Shown piece by piece: positions 38,201 through 55,182 of a stretch of DNA of 64,000 bases. Every line of letters starts with the position of its first letter. The first letter of the stretch is position 1. A model generated the notes under the pieces. It was not told the DNA's origin. It saw only the letters and a list, made by a program, of their open reading frames with translations, and made no database searches. Both the position numbers and the translations under genes were made by a program. This DNA comes from Dipylidium caninum (taxonomy: Eukaryota; Platyhelminthes; Cestoda; Cyclophyllidea; Dipylidiidae), in contig QEYB01000187.1 in NCBI GenBank assembly GCA_017562135.1, positions 85,791-149,790 on the forward strand. Reading direction: 5' to 3'.

Positions 38201-41200
38201 GTAGATAACCTAAACGTTCGATGTATCAGTAATTTTCGATTACTTTGATGATTAAATAAATGTCTGAAAGACTAAAGTCGTACAGCAATTTCCCTACCTC
38301 AAAAGAATTGGTGGCTCTATAATTCGTTATTTGTGTACTGTATCGGATTGTTGAACAGATAATTGTAAGGGAGATGTGCTGAATTGACTCGCTTAACAAC
38401 CCCATTATTTTTTCGTAACATTGTTAAAGCATGTGGGGTTGCATTAAGCGTTACCAATGAGGTCTGTTCTGGTGTGTCATCCATATTGGACAAGAAGACA
38501 ATATAAATCTTTCTAAGTAACAAATAAACTTATAAAGAAGTTGGATAAAATGTTCAAGGGGAAGTTCTAAACACTAAAATATCTCGGTTATAAAGTGTGT
38601 TAATTGTTTAGGCACATCTACCTTATCGGTCATCAGATATAGGATGACGCATTCTGCTGCTATATCAGAATGCTTTCATTGATGTTATAAATTAGAAGAA
38701 ATTCAATTTTGAAATAGCAGGAGGAACCTCAAGTCGCATGGAAGTCGTCGAGCGCTTTATATCTCGCTAACCTCAACGGCAACTAAGAGAGATACAATGT
38801 ATAAAGACAACTTGCGACCCAGAAAACTGATAATTGTATGCCCACATACCCATTCCACTACCAGCTCATTGCAGAGCTGTAAAGCGTTAAAGAAGCCACT
38901 TCATCACACTCAACCTGTCAATAGGCCAAATCCAGAGAAGCCCAGTAAATTAACTCCAAACGGTGCCCTTCGAAAAGCAGAGCGACAAAATGTTTGCGTC
39001 GATAAATCGTGAATACAAACAGTTATGTTGGGTCATAAATCAAAATATGCGAGTGGAAATTGCAACCATCACTAACTTACAAAAAACCAAGGGAAAAAAT
39101 GTCTCGACTTATGGGAAAAATACGTTGTGCGCAGATCATATTAAGTATTACTTGTTGGTTAGTTAACGACTGACATGTTTCCCCTTTCCTTTCACCGTGA
39201 TAAAAAAACCTAAACTAGTGTTAGATATTAGGGCAAATAACTGATACTATCCTTAAAAAATTCCCCTTGAAAACCACATTGATAAACATTACTCGGTGAA
39301 AGATAACCCTCAAGTATAAGTTCAAACCCACATCAAGCTTCATATTTTCCACTAGTTCTTTCGTATTAATGAGGAGGGCACGTCCTAGACCAGTGACGAG
39401 AGCAGCGAGACCGCGGGCACAGAACCGAGAGGCACTGGAACCGAGGCAACCATAGACTGAGTTGGCAGTGATCTTCAACGCTTGTTGGCGGATGTTCCAC
39501 TGAGCCAACTGTGACGCATTAGCGGTGCCCGAGACGGAGGCGGTGGCAATCAGTTTTTTCACTTCCTTACGACTTTCTACTAGTCGCCGCACTTCCGAGG
39601 GCAAGATACCGGGCGCTTTCGAAGTCGACAAATGTTGATTCTGCGTTGGCTTCGTTCCACTTGCTTGCGTAATACTCGCTATCAGCTCCGAGATGAACAA
39701 AGCGTCGGTTCCTGTCTTAAAGTGGAGAACAGAATGTTGGACATTATGAACACAATTCACAAAAGCCTATAAAATTTCATGAGTAAGAACATGTGATTTC
39801 TTCAAATTTTAAGACGTGGCAAGAGCATGCTGGAAAACCCAAAATGAAGTGTGAATAAAAGCAAAAACTACATTTAGATGTGAAAGTGTAGGTAATTTGT
39901 GTCAAAAATGTCCAAAAAACGAGTTACTGACATACACATAATTATGAGCTCTATGGAAGTGATCAAGCAATAACTTAAAACCCGGCCAGCAGACGCCCCT
40001 GGAGGGGGAGGAGAGGGGGGGGGCATAATGCCAAAGACTAAAAAGTCCGCTATAAACGGGAGTGAACACTGAGTTCCAAGTAGAAATTTTGCAGAGTAGT
40101 TAGGGTGCGTCCAACTGGAAGTGTCCTAATGCTTTCAAGCCAAGAAACGTGTTTTAAAAAGAAACGCAACGTTTCACCTTTACTTCCATAACTTAGCGGT
40201 TTTCAACAAGAATCCGACGGTGAGATATAGAATGTTATCATCTTAATGCAAAATTATTCTTGACGTACTGTAATCCTCCTTCAGATGAAATATTTGAGTG
40301 AGCAGATACCTAAAAAACCGCCAATTATTGGATTCAGTGGATATTTTCTGGAAATACAACCACAATTTAATTGATATGGGAAGGTAACAGAAGACTGTTA
40401 ACAAAAAAAGTAAGGGCTGCAAACGACGATGGCATGTAAAAAACGTTACACTAAACCTATAATACAACTTGGACCCGGTGAATAATATAGGTAGTCCAGG
40501 GAAAAATAGTTCTACCAAATGTTAAGACTTGGATATAGTTTTAGGGCCAATTATAAGATAAAAGAGTTTGAAATATGTGTATTTTTATGTGAATGGAGAC
40601 GACAACCTCCGTATTATTGCCGATCTTGCTAATCCCTGATTCAATATCATATTCTGACAGTAAGAGAGTTAGACGCCTAAATATGCAAAATTTTCATTCA
40701 CCGTGTTAGATTCGGTGGCGTTTTGAGCTGCGAAGAAGGAGCGCTCCATCGTGGTGAAACAGAGGTTGAACTCTTGAATTATTGAAGGATAGAGTGAATT
40801 GAAGTCCAGTAACAAGATATATGTGTCGTAGAAGCCTGAAAAAAACACGAGGAAATAGCGATGGTTAATTTAATAGGTTGGGCCTACTGAGGTAATAAAA
40901 GCAACGTGCCCTTGATTTTGATCAAAAATATTTTTTTGTTAATGGCGTTTAAAAACTTCACTCATTAAGGTTTATTAAAGAAATGCAAAGGCTATTTTTT
41001 TGACATCTGACAAATCAGTGCCATAAAGCCCATTTTTGGATAAAATTATCATGAAAAATTCCTCAGAAGGGCACAACAGATCAGGCCCCAGAATATTCAC
41101 CAAGAACTTCCAGTTATAGCGTACCAACATTATTTCAAGGAAACATTTATAGGATACATAACTCTGCAAACTCCTACCCATGATATTAAACAACCGATAA

Positions 41201-44200
41201 GAATAGAAATTAGGAAGATTTGAAAAGGAATCGATTTGTGCTCGAGAAATTTTTAGAAAGAATTTCAATATAATCGAGAAATATAACCTCCCACTAGACC
41301 AAATGTCCTCTTCTTTGAATTACACGTAATACTCAACAAGTAAGATTTGGCTCTAGTGCCTTAATTAACACTACTACTGACTTACTATTTAGTAGTGCGA
41401 AGATGTACAGGACTGAAAGGCAACGGAGCAAAGCCCTCAAACCAGTGGAAAAAATTTTTTTATTCACACTACCTGGATCAGACAAAAGTGCGGCTATTGA
41501 GAGAAGGATGTTGATGACTCCGAGTAGCAATAAACAGGAGAAAAACAATTATTCTTAAGCCTTTCTCAAAAGAGAACAGCACATTGGGTGCATGTTTTAG
41601 GTGTTGGAAGATTACTACGTTACGAGCTTTCCATCCTCTCGTGACACTTAAAACACGCACAAAATGGATTACGGAATGGATGAAGTGTATGTTTCTGCCT
41701 AGGACTTTTTACAAAATTTAAAGGCAGCATTAAAGAAATTATACACTGTTGGCAATGTTTCAATATAATGCGGCGGTACTATTTTGAAATGCCTTCGGTG
41801 TCAAAGGGAACGCCGAAACAACAATCAAAATGATCCCAGCAAAGAAATACTACTTTTTCTGATACCATGTTGAAATTGACAATTTTCACGTTTGAAGAAA
41901 TGGCCCTCAAGTCGTGACTATAGCGTTTCAAAGAATGAATTGCAGACAGGCGTGAGTCAAGTGGTTTCGAGGCGTCAAGGGCGAAATTGGTAACAAATAT
42001 GGGTTTTTTGGGCAACTTGAAGGGATTTAAAAACGTAAGGGAAAACAGTGTGATGTGAACAAGCTGCGGTAAATCCATACTGAAATATTAGAGAATATTA
42101 AAAAACAGCTTAATTCTTCAAACGGATTCGGTGAGAGGATTCAAACTTACTGTGATAAACTTGTAACGTGCATACAGAAATAAAAAGGAGCAGGTTATTT
42201 ATCCCTACCCAAGTTGATACCGTAAATGAATATCCCGGTGCTGAATTATTGAACCTGTTCATAGAAGGAAGATAAGTTTGACTACGTACCAACTTTGGGG
42301 TCGAGGACAAGACCACCAATGTAAGTCGGTTTCCGGCGCTTCTCGTGATCATTTTCATGAGGCTCAGTCAGATCATCTTTGTCACCACGATTGGGATGGA
42401 GATGTGGGTTAGTTTCAGGCGGCAAGTATCCCTGCTCCACAAAAGCATGTAGCAACAGTGCATTATTCCGCTCAGACCTGCCGCCTGCTAGTGTGCGACT
42501 CAACACGTTACCGCAGATCGAGGTAATCTGGTGAGCCAGAGGTAGGACCTACAAATGCAACAAGCACTGCAATGAGAAAGTCTAGGTACCACCGATATAA
42601 TTTGCCTTAAAACAGCGCATAGTTGAATGGGTTACTAGACTGTTATGTTAATAATGGACTTCCAACAGCACATTGATTATATCAACATATGGAAAATTTA
42701 AAAATAACTGTTGATAGACAAGACTATAAAGAAGACATTAAAGCAGAGGGTGGAATTGACATAGGTTTAATGAGCGAACTGAATATGTATTGTTTAATGT
42801 ATTACACGTTGTGAAAATCTGCCCTATTAAGAAAGGATTGATGAAAATAATAAGAGAACATTATCACTCGCAATACATAGGATCAACTGCAAATTTGGGT
42901 TAGCACATGAATCTTAAGCGGCCCTATAAATGATAAACCGGTAATTATGAAGGATATACCCCCACAAATGGGTCCTAAACATTAATCATAATTACAATTA
43001 CCATTCCTTTTGCACATACTTACAAATGAAAGTAAGTATTAACGATAATAAAATTGATGAAAAATGTCGGATATAACAGGAGGTAGTAATAAGAACAATT
43101 CCTAGGTAGACCATTTAAATCACCCGAACAAACAAAACAACTAAAGGTGAAAGTAAACTACAATCATTCGTACTCTTACCTGCAACTGGTGAGCAAGCTG
43201 AAGGACGAGATAAGCATCGGAGAGGCAGAAATCAATTAGCTCTTTCACACCAGAAAGCGGAAAGGAAAAGACAACGTAAATCAGCAGAATCAACCTCTAA
43301 ATCAACGCCGGAGATGAGCGCCTCATCTACATCTTTCACTGAGGTAGAGGGGAAGGGAGAAACGGAAAACTGTCGTGCAACGGCGGCAGGTATTTTGCGT
43401 CGCGACTTCTCGTCCTTACCCAGGATTTGAAAAGCCAACTCACTCAAGTTGTAGGTGCGGGAACGCATTAATTCACGCGCCGAAATCCGCGTGTCGCAGA
43501 CCAACCGGCCGGGAAGGACATGACGCATGAACCAGGACTAACATGGGTGGGAAAGGTGAAATATTTTTAAATGATAGAAAAAAGATCGGTTTGTTTGAGA
43601 TGTTCCGATTAAGGGGGCGCCGATCACATGCAATATAAAATAGGACGACAAATAACAACCTGAGAACAATGAAATTCTGTTATTTAATATTTCAAAGGTG
43701 ATAACAAGAAAGTACCTAATCTACCTCTATATTATTTGTGCAATATCACAACTTCGCATCTTCAATCAAATGCAGAAATAATCCGGTTTTTGTAGCAATA
43801 CCTCATGAAAGGGAGGTACCGAAAATGATTGTGACAATAGCAAGGGATTATTTCAGTTTAAAAGCGTCATTAGAAACCATGCTATTGTTGATAATTAACA
43901 ATATTTGAGTTAGTGGGTTTAATATTTAGAAAAACGTGTATAGCTTAGAAAAAACCCTAATGAAGCGACTAAGAAAAATAGAGGCCAAAACTATTATTAT
44001 AAATGACACTTTCCCACGACGGGGAAAAAGATTGAGGTTCATGAGACGTTAGGTAAATAAACGGCGGGAAAAGCATCTGTAAACTTCTTCCGATTCTAAT
44101 GAAACGCATTCAATCAAATCCAAAAAGTTTGAATTAAATAGAACTTTTTATTTCGCTTACATAATAAAGACCTTAAATACTCTCAGCAAAGTGAAAACTC

Positions 44201-47200
44201 CCCATACTGACCTCATCTCGCCGTCCCTATTCATCAAGACTTTATGAGGAAGGATACTGCAGAACATTAAGGAACCCCCATATAAGTAGATTTTGTAAAT
44301 ACAGGAAATTGATTTGAAAATTTGAAAAGTTTAACAAACTTGGTGTTCGGACTAAAAGGAAGTCAGAACTGAATTTTACAAAATCTGTTGAAAAGTTTAC
44401 AGACATAGGAACCGTCGAATAAATTAGTAACAAAAATTGCATCCCAAAATGTTAAAAATATTTACGTACTCTGCTGAATTTTACAGCAAAATTCAGGGAG
44501 CGTCGAAGACGACCAATACGATGCCAATGGTTAACTTTGAGGGAGACAAGACGATGAACTAGGAGAATCCAGTTGGTTACCCCAAAGGTCATGACCTATG
44601 ATAAGGTCAGGGTCGAGGCGATGAAGACGCGTCAATAAACGACCCAGGAGCGCGCGCTCATTGAGTTCTACATCAACACCATAGGGCACACCACGGCAGT
44701 GATTGCTTTCACTGACGCAGTCACCGCTGCTGGATGGTGGTTGATACTGCTGACCCCACGTAGGAAGGCGTTTTTGGAGATCGTAGGGTAACACCGAGTC
44801 CTTCGGCGGTGCAAGCACTTAACACAAAAATATGTGAAAGATGTCAGATTCCATAGAACAAAAATGATTATTACGACCCAGTCTCGGTTGTGTGGACGTA
44901 CCGTGGAGTACTGAGTAAAAACTCGACAAAAAACCTTTCAAGATATTCTGACGACTTCGGAGAAATAGCTCAATTACGGAAAAAGTCATAAAGATGATAG
45001 CAGAAGTCAAATTCCACTTGAACTTTCAACAATTGTGTAAGTATGTTGAGGAAGACACAAAAGCGTATTAGGGAAGTCAGTGAAGTGACTGGATGACCAT
45101 GATTAGGATATATAGTTCAGGTAATCTGTACAACATTTCAATAACAAATAATGTTAGAAAAAAGCTGTGCAAACATCAAGTTCAGATTAGTAAAAAAGGA
45201 AAAAGCGTTCAACCCACCAAGATAATGTGATTGAAACATTTTTTCACCTGCGGATTTGTCTAAATGAAAGTGATCGTCGATTAGCAGTCCCACAGAGATG
45301 ATCTGAAAAATATTTAGGAGAAGATGCAATAATTACTCCTTATTTACTGCGAATCCTTTCCCGCACAACTTGATCTCAATATAAAAAAGTAAACCACTGG
45401 GCAAAAGCATTTGGCATTGGAGATGTCCTTTCCGATGTTGGTAAGAATCCTCTTACAAATGGTAATGAAATGTGTATATCATTGAGAAATAAATGTTTGT
45501 CTTGATATCAGAATAAGTAGATAACGTCACTGAATCAAACAAAAAATTATAAAAAAAGCAGGTACTTAGACGCTCGAGACACATTATGCTCACTCTAAAT
45601 CAAAAAGCATGCATAACTATTACAGCTAAGTCTTTTGACATTACACATGAAGGTTGTTCATCGATATTTCAACAACTTTTCGGGAGTTTCGTATTGACAA
45701 AAAAGCCAATTTCAGTTTATCACCTCAGAAAAAAAAACTATGTACAAAGTATGAGATTCATAATATTTAATGTAAACTGACAATACAGGAATGGTACCTT
45801 AGAGAGGAAAGTCGGGAAAAATGAAAACAAGCACCAAAAAATTGATTACTTGTGAAGTAGGCCCATATTATTAAGGTTAATAAATTGTATGCAAAACAGC
45901 AACATTCTGAAAGCTTTTATCTACATTACCACGCTGAAGCGTGAAACGGCACGATTGAATTGATGACGGACAACGCATAGACGCACCGAAATTTGAGGCC
46001 TAAACCTCGAAATCTGTTTTATAAGATTCAGACTAGCAGTTAGTAATAAGGCATTATTAGACGGAAATGAAGATGGCACCCACACCTCGGCGGAGTTACT
46101 TTTCTTGCTTATAACCGACTTAACGTCGAGCGCCACCATTCGAATAGGCGGCATGGGCGGTGGTGTGATGTCGCCACCAGCAGCTAAGACATCTGTCATT
46201 TTGAGGATTTTATTGTTCTGTTGAAAGGAGAAGTCGTAGTCCACTTTGCACCAACTCAATTGGGGTTGAAGAAGTTCTAAAATGGTGCGTTAATAGATAA
46301 GATTGGAAATAGCATATCACTATTCTACCAAAAGTAAAGGATATGATGCAATTTAAGCATCAACTAGGGAAGGCTTTTTACCAAAAAAGATAGTTTCCAT
46401 ATGTTGGGTAATTTTGTTAAACGAAATAACGAGTGCGTATTAAAATTCACTCCAAATGAAAATAACAACCATTTAGGTGGTGAAATCAAAAAAGCAACCT
46501 ATACTCGCCCCATAGGGGAAAAATGAGCTTTGTATGCGGTACTGAAAAAATTCTAACTGCATTGAGAAAATACGAAAGGCTATTACTTGCTCCTTTGATT
46601 TCTAACCAACAGGGGCCTCGAAGACGGAGGTCAAGTATGAGGTTTTCCAAACTAAAATAGGGCAAATGAGAATATTTGTCGTTTCGTACCTCGAGATGAG
46701 AGAATAAATGGACAGTTCTAGAAAAACAGAAGCTCAACTAAACACGATTAGACTTTAGTAAAACTACAGTAACAATGAATGTGAAATACAATAAGCGGCT
46801 CACAAAGGAGTGGAAGAACCGAAAATGTGGGAGAAGGTTTGCCCAGTGAGGCCAGCCGGTGGCGGTGGAAAAGATGCAGAATAGCGAACTTCGAGGTATT
46901 CCGCTTCACTGGGGATGTCAACAGGTTCAAAACAATACTTTCTTTTTGTTGGCTATAATAGCAGGTCAAGAAAATTCCCGAATAGACAGAACAACTATTG
47001 TGGAATTTTATCAATACTACTAAACCTGTAGTAGTATAATTTTCAATAAATGCAATTATGCGAGGCTGATGACTGAGAGAAACAAGCAGAGGAAATAGTA
47101 TTTTAAAACCGATTTTTCCGGTAAAGATTGGTATCGAAGGTTGTAAAATATAGTTAACCTACCTTACACTTGAACTTATCGATTTTCCACTGACCCTTGA

Positions 47201-48634
47201 GTTCTTGAAGCTCTTTGTAAACATCTTTCACCGTGTACTCCTATAAAAAAATAGAGGTTCGAAATGAAGCACTAGGGTTTCGGCAGCGAATACGCACCGT
47301 GAAGGGACGAGGAAGAATAAATACACGTCGCTCCAGGTTTCTTATACGAACACAGCAACTACAAAAACCAGTCGGAGATTCCTTATGAGGAATTTTTCCA
47401 AAGAGAAAAACCACACCTAGGAAAAACGAAAACCCTCAGCAGGTGCCAATGACGAAGTCCAATGTTAATAAAACATTTTTACCCTGTTGGTTCTCTGAAT
47501 CTTCGTAAGCATCTAACCAAAAAAAAGATAGGACCTCAGATTCGCCGCTTAAAGGCTTAGAGAAAAGGTCCAAATTGACGTCAGAAACATCAGCATTATC
47601 CCCCTCCTCAGTAATCCATGCCGTTCCCACTGCAGATACCGAATCCTGACACGTTAATTCGGCAGGACTATGATCACCAAGGGGAGATAAATCACCACCA
47701 ACTGAAACAGCAGTAGCACAGGTTAACGGTTCAGGTTCTGGTACATCATGATGTAAAGGTTCTAAAATGTCGATTATAGAGAATGAGAAATCGACAAACC
47801 AGGTTTAACAGGGGAGACTTTAAATGACTTCATTTCACATAATTGAGGTTTCAAAGAGTATGGGTTTTTTGAGGGAAAAGATGTTGGTGGTAATGTTCGA
47901 TCAGGCGCAACGTAAGTGCGACGACGCGGAGGAAGCGGAGTAGATCGCTGCAATCGTTGTTTATCAGAAAAGCTTTTAACTTTTTCGATATTTGGCCTTT
48001 TAGACGGTGGTTTTTTCAAATCGCCCGTATCCAATTCGGCCAACAACTCGTCCAAGGCTGCATCCTGAATGGCAACGTCCACATTCTAAGTACTATTATC
48101 TAACTGGGCAAATAGGACGTACACGCTTAAGCTGACGCGGTGCAGACGCTGAGAACATGCTACGGATGTCCTTGGAACCACTCCCAGTAGATGCTGAAGG
48201 ACGTATGTCAGGATTGGAGCGGTTTCTTTTAGAAATGGAACTGCGATCGTGCTTTTTATGGAGCGCGACCTCTTCAATATCTCCATCATGATCGTCAAAT
48301 ATTTCTCTACCATCGTCGACATAACCAAGGCCATCTGTGATTATAAAATGAATTTACGACAACGCACCATCATCAACAATCCAATCATCCTCAATACGTC
48401 CTTGAACTATTTTCGAGTATGTTTTCTCATCTACTGTTTCATAAACTGGTTTTTCCTCGGTTTCCTATTGCAAAAAGCAAGTGAGTAAAACACCTACAAC
48501 AATATAGCGTTCTCCACGTTCCTTAGCCTCTCGAATTTTTTTTAACAATTCCAACCTGTTTTCCTTCTTTTGGCTAGCTCGACGAGGCCGAGATGAAGCT
48601 TAAAATTGGTGCAAAAAGATACCTTACAATCCAT
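35258..48634 (-). CDS. POLA1: DNA polymerase alpha catalytic subunit, 22 exons
   Basis: This is the replicative polymerase that extends primase RNA primers. Exon boundaries, 5' to 3': 48634-48628, 48598-48498, 48464-48368, 48334-48123, 48085-47800, 47761-47483, 47416-47298, 47240-47163, 46952-46804, 46651-46587, 46276-46086, 45302-45218, 44817-44470, 43537-43295, 43239-43180, 42548-42290, 40835-40702, 39715-39332, 38209-37742, 37402-36947, 36877-36722, 35755-35258. Landmarks: N-terminal [19 protein letters not shown] and [32 protein letters not shown] (inactive exonuclease fold); GGRSERN; polymerase region [11 protein letters not shown] (about residue 870), region [12 protein letters not shown] (about 985), region I YGDTDSI (about 1034); then the C-terminal Cys modules CPEC, CEDPTC and CPLC that bind the B subunit. 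The start [11 protein letters not shown] comes from a 7-nt first coding exon chosen by phase. One surplus base at 44580-44583 must be dropped; the total is then exactly 1558 codons. Confidence 0.96.
45930..46013 (-). other. Exon-like segment inside a POLA1 intron
   Basis: An 84-nt open segment with AG before and GT after lies in the 783-nt intron between exons 11 and 12. Its reading [17 protein letters not shown] faintly resembles [16 protein letters not shown] of the true exon 12 (85 nt). Inclusion would add 28 residues if spliced to exon 12 in phase 0. It may be a decayed exon copy, a cassette exon, or chance. Confidence 0.25.
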
Positions 48635-48822
48635 TATGCTGGGTCCAATAGGTAGCAAGCTGTCCTCGTTAGATTAAATTAGTCCCACTACCAGAGCATT
48701 TCAAACAATGTGAATTACTTGTAGACCGCAGAGTTTGATTGACGACATTAAGTATTTAACTGTATCCAAGCTCACCAAGATTTTTAATATGACCACACTC
48801 AGGTTCATTGGTGAGAGTTTAC

Positions 48823-48909
48823 CTTAAGACGCCAGTTTTCAGTGTCACCAAAAGTTTTACTGCAAATAGTACAAGAGGAGACATTTTTTCGCATGCGTTG
48901 CAAGCGCAT
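48823..48909 (-). other. Coding-like segment upstream of POLA1
   Basis: Minus-strand ATG followed by 29 open codons to a GT donor, including SCTICSKTFGDTENW with a Cys-x2-Cys pair. No AG acceptor precedes it, so it could only be a first exon. Its phase does not fit POLA1 exon 2. No protein family is recognised. Confidence 0.2.
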
Positions 48910-48995
48910 GAGATCACCCGAGGAGTATTAAGATTAATATTTAGAATTGGATAAACGAGTGCAGTAGAAAACTGTCTATTTCCCGCTTCGCTTAC

Positions 48996-49077
48996 CTGTT
49001 ATCGTTTCGGGGAATAAGTGTAGATTGATTACCATCCCACGAGACGGAAAAATTAGTATTTGCTGGGAGCCACTGAC
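48996..49077 (-). other. Exon-like segment upstream of POLA1
   Basis: An 82-nt segment bounded by AG and GTAAGC encodes QWLPANTNFSVSWDGNQS and onward in one open frame. It could belong to an unrecognised gene or a 5' non-coding exon. I cannot assign it. Confidence 0.25.
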
Positions 49078-50504
49078 CTTTACCCTTTTCTCATACAGCG
49101 CACAATTGACAATACTTTAGAAACGCGGGGTATCATGAAGTTACGTAATAGCAATATTTACATAGAGCAGCGAAAATTACAGATTCGCGCGTACTAACCG
49201 TAGTGCCATATAGCTTTTCTGCTAAAGTCACTGTTGGTTGTCGCTCATTTGATTCATGGACTTCTCAAAATTCATTTATTTGGGGCGGTTCACAACTTTA
49301 TGTACAATTCGGAACAACCAATTTATTTTAGCTAAACGGAAACAACTCGAGGCAAATACTAATACTCCTCTTCAATAACGCCTATCAAAGTACTATTTGT
49401 GTACATTGCCCTCTTTTATAGGTAATGTTTCGTAATTATATAAGCTAATTGCTACAATTTGCACTACCGCTTGTAAAGCATTGTTATTAAGCTTCAATGA
49501 ATTCCTTCTTCCGAAGTCATTATCAGCTGGAACTCAACGTGGTTTTCCGAGTTATAATTAACGAAATGATAGGTACAAAACCAAAGCCCAATAAGGTTCA
49601 CGAACTGGGTCGCAATCAGTTGGCAAACACAAATCAAATAATTGGGTGCAAAGTGAAACCAAATTTATGCTGTACCACCGTTGTACTGAGGATCAGTTAA
49701 ATCACGAACTATGAACAGCATCAAGTCTGGCGGAAAAGCTAGCAATATTCCTCTCGAGGCCTTCGATGCTGAACTTACTGATACTAAAAATGCATGAGAA
49801 TCCCATTTGCTTCCAACAAGCACATTGGATTCAATAATGATGCAGAATACCGAAAACAGCAAAGGTGGCCAACAAATTGATCCCTGTCTTGTATTGTAAT
49901 CTTTTTACTCTGGTGGCTCTGGCGTCCCACCTCCCCACTTAGGCAATAAAGGCCACATGAGGAACCTATTTTTGGCATATCGAATGCGCGTGGATTAAGC
50001 CGGGTGAATTAGGCATATCACGTTCCCTTATCTAGGCCCATGATAGCCGAGTGAAGAGTCTGCGCACAATAAGGCAGTCGCGGGAAGCAGTAAGATGGTC
50101 AAACCCTGGGGATAAAGTTTTGGACCAATTAGAGTCAGCTGCGAGAATTCGGACCGACTTTGAACCGCGAAACAGTAACACTCGAAAAAATACTGTTGAG
50201 CATTTGGGTTTTCTTTTTCCTTACCACAAACTTGAAAAGCCAAATTATAAAATTCACGCCAGTACTGCTAAATTCAGTAAGTGCAAGCAAACATGTCTTG
50301 TAAATACTGATTAAAATTTTCCCGCAGTGGCTAAAATGCGTGATAGAGTGAAAGATTTGAGAATTTATGCCAAGACAGGATAAGAGACACCGTTGAACCT
50401 CAGATTTAATTAGAAAAAATGGCCCTCATTCACAAGATGCAGCGATTGTCGAAGCGCTTGGAGTGAGAATCACGGAAGATCGACATTGTTGGAGAATTAA
50501 GCAA

Positions 50505-55182
<4,678 letters not shown>

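Larger units (their letters stand above)
48635..50504. other. Spacer between alanine aminotransferase and POLA1
   Basis: This lies between two minus-strand genes and must include the POLA1 promoter. Apart from the two exon-like segments at 48823-48909 and 48996-49077, I see no supportable coding sequence. The plus-strand frame at 50051-50314 shows no motif. Confidence 0.5.

Noticed and set aside
48823..48909. Treating the Cys-x2-Cys segment as POLA1 exon 1
   Set aside because: Its splice phase does not match exon 2, whereas the 7-nt exon ATGGATT at 48634-48628 does and gives a POLA1-like N terminus.
50051..50314. 87-codon plus-strand frame considered as a retroelement remnant
   Set aside because: No reverse transcriptase, integrase or gag motif is visible; similarity was only an impression.
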